Made by a program: the position numbers and the translations under genes
Shown: piece by piece, positions 6,891-12,032 of the stretch
Layout of the letters: the number at the start of each line of letters is the position of its first letter
How positions within the stretch are numbered: position 1 is the stretch's first letter
DNA from: an uncultured Bacteroidales bacterium
GTDB taxonomy: Bacteria; Bacteroidota; Bacteroidia; Bacteroidales; Bacteroidaceae
Direction: 5' to 3'
Length of the DNA: 12,032 nucleotides
Assembly: GCA_902803195.1 (NCBI GenBank)
Contig: CADCOX010000217.1
Location: 1 to 12,032, forward strand
Notes under the pieces: model-generated
What the model was told of the DNA's origin: nothing
Seen by the model: the letters and a program-made list of their open reading frames with translations, nothing else
The model's database searches: none

Positions 6891-6922
6891 GTGTAGCTCG
6901 TACATTTTTTTTTGTACCTTTG
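6891..6922 (+). promoter_or_regulatory. Bacteroidetes-type promoter for CotH copy 2, with T9 tract
   Basis: TACCTTTG (6915-6922) fits the -7 consensus TAnnTTTG. The -33 region near 6891-6893 (GTG) is a poor match to TTG, spaced 21 bases away. Between them lies a run of nine T (6905-6913) framed by GTACA (6900-6904) and TGTAC (6913-6917), a perfect 5-bp inverted repeat overlapping the -7 element. The start of transcription would be near 6929, leaving a leader of about 58 bases before the ATG at 6987. The weak -33 element suggests that expression may need an activator or be low. Confidence 0.6.
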
Positions 6923-6986
6923 CACCGCAAAATCCCAAAATTGGAAACGAACCACGCCAGTTAACGGCATCCAATGGTCTTCAATC

Positions 6987-9900
6987 ATGCTTCATTCTTC
7001 GCTCTGCAGTCGCTTTTTCGTTTGCGTCCGCATTTCTCTTCTGATGTTATTCACTCCTCTGTCAAGTGCTATACTGCTGGCACAATCGACATGGATTGAC
7101 CCCTCGGCTTCGCTACCCTCTGGTGTACCACCAACCAACCAGGAAGTGTACCTTTACAATATCGGAACAGGTATGTTCTTGACAAAAGGTACCACTTGGG
7201 GAACGCATGCAGCTTTGACAAGTGACCCCAGCAGCGCGTTAGCCTATCAAGTGCTTTACGATGGACAACAACACCAGCTCTATGCCCCTCAAGCAGGAGG
7301 TGACCACCGTTTGTTCGTAGTCAGCTCGGGCGTAGACATCTATACTGATCATGGCGTATCTTCCGACCCTATCGAGTCGACCTATTGGAGTTTGGAAGAA
7401 CAGGCCAACGGCTCGTTCCGCATCGTCATCTCCAGCAGCAACTATTTGGCCGACGCTCACCCTGGCTATTGCATCGGATGGAGGCCCGACAACATTGACG
7501 TAGACAACAATAACAACCCTTTAGGGACTAACCTGGGAGTATTCTTGCTTTCGCCTACGACCGAGGAAGGTTTCTGCCTCGACTGGAAATACATCAATGT
7601 CGGCGACGTGCCCGTCTTCGAGGCACGCGGCAAGCTTTACAATGCCTTGCTGGAAGCTACAGATCTTGGCCTGAACACCACCGAAGCTGGTTCTATATAC
7701 AACAACGCGACAAGCACGCAGCAGGAATTGAATCAAGCTTATCTGAATCTTCAGTTCCTCATCAACGAAGCGCAGGGCGTCAGTTCGGGCGTCGACGTTA
7801 CCGGCCTCATCGTCAACCCGTCATTCAATGGCAACGTCAATGGCTGGCTCGTGAATACACCGAATGCTCAGAACAAAGGCTTTCAGGGCGCCAGCTACAC
7901 GAATGGTGACGTCAGGATGTCCCAGTTTGCAGAGGCCTGGATACCTACATCGGGCACGTTGGGCGCAGGCAGCATCAGTCAGACGCTGACCGGTCTGGCC
8001 GAAGGCATCTACACGCTGGAGGTGGATGCTGTTGCTTGTTACCAAGCTTCTGACGAACCTGCGAGCGGAGTCGAGCTGTTCGCCAGCAGCCAAGTGCTCT
8101 ATGCTACCGCCGTGGCAACGGGCAACAAAGTACCCGAGCACTTCAGTCTCACATGCTATTGCGTAGGCGGAACGATGACCATAGGTCTACAGACATTAGC
8201 CTCTACGACTGCCAACTGGATGGCCTTCGACAATGTCCGGCTCACCTATCATGGAGCAGGGCAAAGCACGGCCACCGCGATCAGCGTGACACCTCAGTCG
8301 GCTCAGCTCGTCGAGGGTCAAGCATTACAACTTAGCGCGCAAGTAGCGGCTGATACAGAGGTTTACAAGCACGCCTGGTGGAGTTCTTCCGACGATGCGG
8401 TAGCTACAGTGGACGCCTACGGTAACGTGACGGCCAAGGGTCTTGGCAGCGCGGTCATCACGGCGCATGCCGTCGGGTCCATGCTTACTGCCACGACCTC
8501 TGTGACCGTCGAGGAAAGTCACCCCGAGCAGCTCGTCATCAATGAGATACAGGTCGCCAACATCGACCAGTTCATCGACCCCTCAGTGAATTACGGCGGT
8601 TGGATCGAGCTCTACAATCCCACGGACGTGAGCGTCAGCTTGAGCCGTCTCGTCGTCAGCGACCACCTGGGCAACAGCTGCCAGCTACCCGATGACATGG
8701 GCGTGGTCGGCCCACATCAGTTCAAGAACCTTTGGTTTGACCACTACGACACCGGCAATGCTCACAGCAGCGAAGCTTATAAGCAAGTGAACTTCAAGCT
8801 GCAATGGGAAGGCGGCACGATCGTCATCAGCGACAAGAACGGCAATGTCGTTATGCAGCAGGATTATCCCGCCGGTATCCAGCGTTGCAGCTATGCCCGT
8901 ACGGCCGATTCCGCTGGACAATGGCAGTGGACTGGCACGCCTTCGCCTGAGGCCTCGAACGTCGGCAGCACCTTCGCGCAGACGCAATTGGCGATGCCCG
9001 TTGTGGATCGCGACGCCACCGTCTTCACCTCCGATTTCGACGTTCACGTCGCTATTCCCGATGGCGCTACCCTACGTTTTACGACCGACGGCTCGACGCC
9101 GACGCTGGAGAATGGCGCTGTAAGCACCGACGGCATCTTCCATATCGGAGGCGCCACGACGACCCTTCGTCTGCGTCTTTTCAAAGACGGATTCCTGCCC
9201 AGTAGCGTCGTCACCCGCACTTACATCTACAAGGACCGCGACTACTACCTGCCCATCATCTCTATTGTCACCGACGAAGCCAACCTCTTCGACAACACGA
9301 TAGGCGCCTACGTCGACGGCACCAACGGCACGTCCGGCAACAACAAATCGTTCAGCAACAAGAACCGCTCGTGGGACCGTCCCGTCAACGTCGAGTATCT
9401 CGTTCCCGACGAGGAGGATGGCGGTTCATTCCTCATGGCGCTCAGTCAAGAGTGCGATTTCGAGGTCTGCGGCGGCTGGACCCGCCACTACCCTCCCGCC
9501 AGTTCCTTCCGTCTGAAAGGCGGAAAGTACTACCTCGGGCAGAACTTCTTTCCCTACCCCTTCTTCGAGGACAAGCCCTACATCAAGAATAAAGCGCTGC
9601 AAATCCGCAACGGAGGCAACGAGAACGAGGTCCGCCACAAGGACGCAGCCATCCACGAAATGGTGCTGCGCAGCGGCTTTAACGTCGACTGCCAGGCCGC
9701 ACAACCCGCTCACATCTTCATCAATGGTCGTTACATGTTCATGTTCAATATCCGTGAACCGAGCAACAAGAACCATGGCTATAGCAACCACGGCATAGAC
9801 ACCGATGACATGGACCAGTTCGAGATCAATGGCGCCAAGGGGTATGAACAGAAGACCGGCGACGACACAGTGTTCCGCCGCTGGATGGCGCTCGCCCAAC

Positions 9901-12032
9901 AGCTGGCCGACGACCCGACAAACGAGTCCATCTACGCTGACATCTGCGATATCGTAGACATCGACGAGTACTGCAACTACATGGCCATCGAGTGCTATAT
10001 CGGCAGTTCGGACTGGCTCACCAATAGCAATAACGCCAAAGGCTATCGTTCTCGACAAGACGGCAAGTTCCACCTCGTGATGATGGACCTCGACGCCGCC
10101 TTCAGCACGACCTCCATGATAGGGTCGCTCCGCGACAGGCTCTACGACAGCCGCTACGACACGGGCAAGAGCTTCCTCATTGACATCTTCCTGAACATGC
10201 TCGCCTATGAGCCCTTCAAGCGCCGCTTCATCGATGCGTTCTGCCTCGTCAATGGCAGTGTGTTCGACCCCGAGCGCTGCACCGAGGTTGCCACGGCCCT
10301 CAAGGACAAGATGTTCAAGGCCCTCGAATTTGAGGGCACCGCCGGCACGTTGGAGAGCCGAGCCGCATCGCTCATCAACCACGTCACCAACAGCGACCAA
10401 CGCTCCAGCCGCATCCAGAACATGAGCAATTATCTCGGTCTCAACGAACAAGATGCCTACTCGCTGACCCTTCAGAGCAACATTGACGGCGGCAGGCTTT
10501 GGTTGAATCAGGAGGAGATTCCTACGAACAAGTTCAGCGGCACGCTCTACGCTCCCGCCGTCCTCAAGGCCAGCACGCCCGCGGGCTACCGCTTCCTTGG
10601 CTGGCGCATGGAAGGCGCTGCCGCGAGTCTGCTTTCGAGCGAGATCCTCTTCGACACATCTTCGAGTTGGCAGTACTACGACCAAGGTCCACTCGACGCG
10701 ACCGCTTGGCAAGACGCCGACGGCCTCGTCACATGGAAAGACGGACAGGCGCCTTTCGGCTATGGTAACGTAGGTATGAATGGTAGCAGCGACTATGCCA
10801 CCACCCTCGACTACGGCGCCGACAGCAGCAACAAGCGGCCTACTTATTATTTCCGCAAGACCTTTACCCTCGATGAGCTGCCGACCGACGACGTCAACTA
10901 CGAACTGACCTTCTACGTCGACGATGGCTGCGTGGTCTATGTCAACGGCGTTGAGGTCGGACGCCACCTCATAAGTGGAACGCCCACCTATGCCGACTAC
11001 TCCACCAGCTACGTAGGCTCGACAGCCGGCACGGCCTCCGTCGCCATTCCCAACGACCTGCTCCGCTTGGGCGAGAACGTCATCGCCGTCGAGGTGCACA
11101 ACACCTCTGCCTCTTCGTCCGACATTTATTGGACGGCACGGCTCCTACGCAACATCTATGATCAGATGCCCGTCGTTTCCACCGAGACAACGCTGGACAT
11201 CGCTACGCTCGGCACCCATAGCGCAACGCTGACGGCCACCTTCGAGCGCCTCGCCGACGAGGAACTGCTGGCCGATATCGCCACGCCCATCAAGGTCAAC
11301 GAGGTCAGCGCCGGCAACACGGTCTTCATCAACGACCACTTCAAGAAGAACGACTGGATCGAGCTGTACAACACCACCGACACCGACCTCGACGCCGCCG
11401 GCCTCTACCTCAGCGACGACCTCGACGACCCGCTCAAGTACCAGATTCCCTCTGGCACCGTGGCCAACACCATCGTTCCCGCCAACGGGCACCTCATCCT
11501 CTGGGCCGACAAACTCGAGTCCATCAGCCAGCTGCATACGCCCTTCAAGCTCGGCAACGCCAACGGGCAGATGGCGCTCGTCATCTCGTCCCCAGAGTTC
11601 GTGGCCAACAACGCGTCCTACTTCGAGGCCCATCCCGCGCTGAAGGACTTCGCCGACGGCCTCGCCTATGGGCTGCATGCCGGCGACGAGTCGGTGGGCC
11701 GCTATCCCGACGGCGCCAACGCGTTCTACAAGATGACCGTCCCGACCATCGAGCGCTCCAACACGCACCACAGCTTCGACGCGTTCCTCGGCGAGGATCA
11801 GGGCATCATGGATCTGACCAACGCCACGTTCACCCTCGACCTGGCCGAAGGCTGGAACTGGGTAGCCCATCCGCTCACCGACGCCATCGCCGTGACGGCC
11901 TTCGAGGGCTATGCCGACCGCATCCTCGGGCAGACGCTCGAGGCCTACTACAGCAGCAGCGACCGTCAGATGAAGGGCCTCCTCAAGCGCCTCACGGCCG
12001 GCTCGCTCTACAAGGTCGACATGAGCCAGGCC
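6987..12032 (+). CDS. Secreted CotH kinase / lamin-tail-domain protein with extra N-terminal modules (copy 2, cut by window edge)
   Basis: The frame is open from the ATG at 6987 for 1682 codons to the window edge. A signal peptide (hydrophobic about 10-31, SAILLAQS) is followed by: a beta-rich module of a kind recurrent in Bacteroidetes surface proteins (about 54-180, EVYLYNIGTGMFLTKG); a carbohydrate-binding-like beta-sandwich (about 276-421, NPSFNGNVNGW to FDNVRLTY); a Big_2 Ig-like domain (about 430-511, VTPQSAQLVEG, ATVDAYGNVTAKG); a lamin tail domain (about 516-660); a chitobiase-C-like domain (about 670-749); a CotH kinase region (about 753-1155, D1009 in GSSDW, D1034/D1036 in MMDLDAAF); a small beta module; a jelly-roll-like module (about 1228-1388); a second lamin tail domain (about 1435-1588); and a LAEGWNWVAHPLTD segment (about 1618). 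From the first lamin tail domain on it is collinear with copy 1. The ATG at 6974 is out of frame and soon meets a stop. Substrate and exact role unknown. Confidence 0.9.
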   Translation, partial: MLHSSLCSRFFVCVRISLLMLFTPLSSAILLAQSTWIDPSASLPSGVPPTNQEVYLYNIGTGMFLTKGTTWGTHAALTSDPSSALAYQVLYDGQQHQLYAPQAGGDHRLFVVSSGVDIYTDHGVSSDPIESTYWSLEEQANGSFRIVISSSNYLADAHPGYCIGWRPDNIDVDNNNNPLGTNLGVFLLSPTTEEGFCLDWKYINVGDVPVFEARGKLYNALLEATDLGLNTTEAGSIYNNATSTQQELNQAYLNLQFLINEAQGVSSGVDVTGLIVNPSFNGNVNGWLVNTPNAQNKGFQGASYTNGDVRMSQFAEAWIPTSGTLGAGSISQTLTGLAEGIYTLEVDAVACYQASDEPASGVELFASSQVLYATAVATGNKVPEHFSLTCYCVGGTMTIGLQTLASTTANWMAFDNVRLTYHGAGQSTATAISVTPQSAQLVEGQALQLSAQVAADTEVYKHAWWSSSDDAVATVDAYGNVTAKGLGSAVITAHAVGSMLTATTSVTVEESHPEQLVINEIQVANIDQFIDPSVNYGGWIELYNPTDVSVSLSRLVVSDHLGNSCQLPDDMGVVGPHQFKNLWFDHYDTGNAHSSEAYKQVNFKLQWEGGTIVISDKNGNVVMQQDYPAGIQRCSYARTADSAGQWQWTGTPSPEASNVGSTFAQTQLAMPVVDRDATVFTSDFDVHVAIPDGATLRFTTDGSTPTLENGAVSTDGIFHIGGATTTLRLRLFKDGFLPSSVVTRTYIYKDRDYYLPIISIVTDEANLFDNTIGAYVDGTNGTSGNNKSFSNKNRSWDRPVNVEYLVPDEEDGGSFLMALSQECDFEVCGGWTRHYPPASSFRLKGGKYYLGQNFFPYPFFEDKPYIKNKALQIRNGGNENEVRHKDAAIHEMVLRSGFNVDCQAAQPAHIFINGRYMFMFNIREPSNKNHGYSNHGIDTDDMDQFEINGAKGYEQKTGDDTVFRRWMALAQQLADDPTNESIYADICDIVDIDEYCNYMAIECYIGSSDWLTNSNNAKGYRSRQDGKFHLVMMDLDAAFSTTSMIGSLRDRLYDSRYDTGKSFLIDIFLNMLAYEPFKRRFIDAFCLVNGSVFDPERCTEVATALKDKMFKALEFEGTAGTLESRAASLINHVTNSDQRSSRIQNMSNYLGLNEQDAYSLTLQSNIDGGRLWLNQEEIPTNKFSGTLYAPAVLKASTPAGYRFLGWRMEGAAASLLSSEILFDTSSSWQYYDQGPLDATAWQDADGLVTWKDGQAPFGYGNVGMNGSSDYATTLDYGADSSNKRPTYYFRKTFTLDELPTDDVNYELTFYVDDGCVVYVNGVEVGRHLISGTPTYADYSTSYVGSTAGTASVAIPNDLLRLGENVIAVEVHNTSASSSDIYWTARLLRNIYDQMPVVSTETTLDIATLGTHSATLTATFERLADEELLADIATPIKVNEVSAGNTVFINDHFKKNDWIELYNTTDTDLDAAGLYLSDDLDDPLKYQIPSGTVANTIVPANGHLILWADKLESISQLHTPFKLGNANGQMALVISSPEFVANNASYFEAHPALKDFADGLAYGLHAGDESVGRYPDGANAFYKMTVPTIERSNTHHSFDAFLGEDQGIMDLTNATFTLDLAEGWNWVAHPLTDAIAVTAFEGYADRILGQTLEAYYSSSDRQMKGLLKRLTAGSLYKVDMSQA

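Larger units (their letters stand above)
6780..6974 (+). repeat. 11-bp direct repeats flanking the promoter of CotH copy 2
   Basis: ACGGCATCCAA occurs at 6780-6790 and again at 6964-6974, the second lying in the leader just before the ATG at 6987. The 195 bases from the first to the second include the palindrome and promoter. No inverted terminal repeats or transposase fragments are seen inside, so this is listed only as a direct repeat. Confidence 0.55.
6570..6986. other. Intergenic region rich in short repeats, no gene
   Basis: These 417 bases separate the two CotH-type genes. I see no credible gene on either strand; short open frames here show no familiar protein pattern. The left half holds a spaced inverted repeat, a 12-bp tandem repeat and several ACGTC-containing repeats. 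The right half is AT-richer and holds a 13-base palindrome (6826-6838), a 9-base T tract and a promoter for the second CotH gene. No clear intrinsic terminator is visible after the stop at 6569. The only hairpin close by, GACC-TTT-GGTC at 6627-6637, is weak and has no T-run. Confidence 0.7.

Noticed and set aside
6974..6986. ATG at 6974 as the start of CotH copy 2
   Set aside because: It is in another frame and meets a TGA about 40 codons later. The ATG at 6987 gives a signal peptide and is in frame with all domains.
9426..11099. A 557-codon open frame on the minus strand opposite CotH copy 2
   Set aside because: It lies fully inside a well-supported gene with strong paralogy. Its protein shows no recognisable motif, and long antisense frames are expected from the codon bias of this region (many GAC, GTC and CTC codons).

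Overview
The window looks like a chromosomal piece of a Bacteroidales bacterium, probably Prevotellaceae-like or a close relative. Three things support this: start sites without a Shine-Dalgarno sequence, promoters of the Bacteroidetes type (TAnnTTTG at -7), and a protein family (DUF4831) and multidomain secreted proteins that are typical of that phylum. Species cannot be fixed from the sequence alone.

Layout. Bases 1-468 (minus strand) hold the 5' part of a NAD(P)H-hydrate repair gene (nnr). A compact divergent promoter region (about 494-542) separates it from a plus-strand run: hpt (582-1115), adk (1147-1728), a secreted DUF4831 protein (1730-2896) and a very large secreted CotH-kinase/lamin-tail-domain protein (2928-6569). 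Gaps in this run are 31, 1 and 31 bp, with no recognisable internal promoter, so they could be one transcript. A 12-bp-arm hairpin fills the gap before the CotH gene. Bases 6570-6986 carry no gene but are rich in small repeats and hold a promoter of their own. From 6987 to the end of the window an open frame encodes a second, even larger CotH/lamin-tail protein. It is cut by the window edge after 1682 codons.

How it fits together. The left part is nucleotide housekeeping and metabolite repair (purine salvage, adenylate balance, NADHX repair). The right part is exported: two tandem paralogues share a collinear core of about 3.2 kb (lamin tail domain, chitobiase-C-like domain, CotH kinase fold, small beta module, jelly-roll-like module, second lamin tail domain). 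They differ at both ends. Copy one goes straight from signal peptide to the core and ends in a type IX secretion-like C-terminal sorting domain. Copy two has about 480 extra residues between its signal peptide and the core, including a bacterial Ig-like (Big_2) domain, and continues past the core into a different C-terminal segment. The substrates and role of secreted CotH proteins in Bacteroidetes are not known to me, so this pair is the most interesting part of the window.
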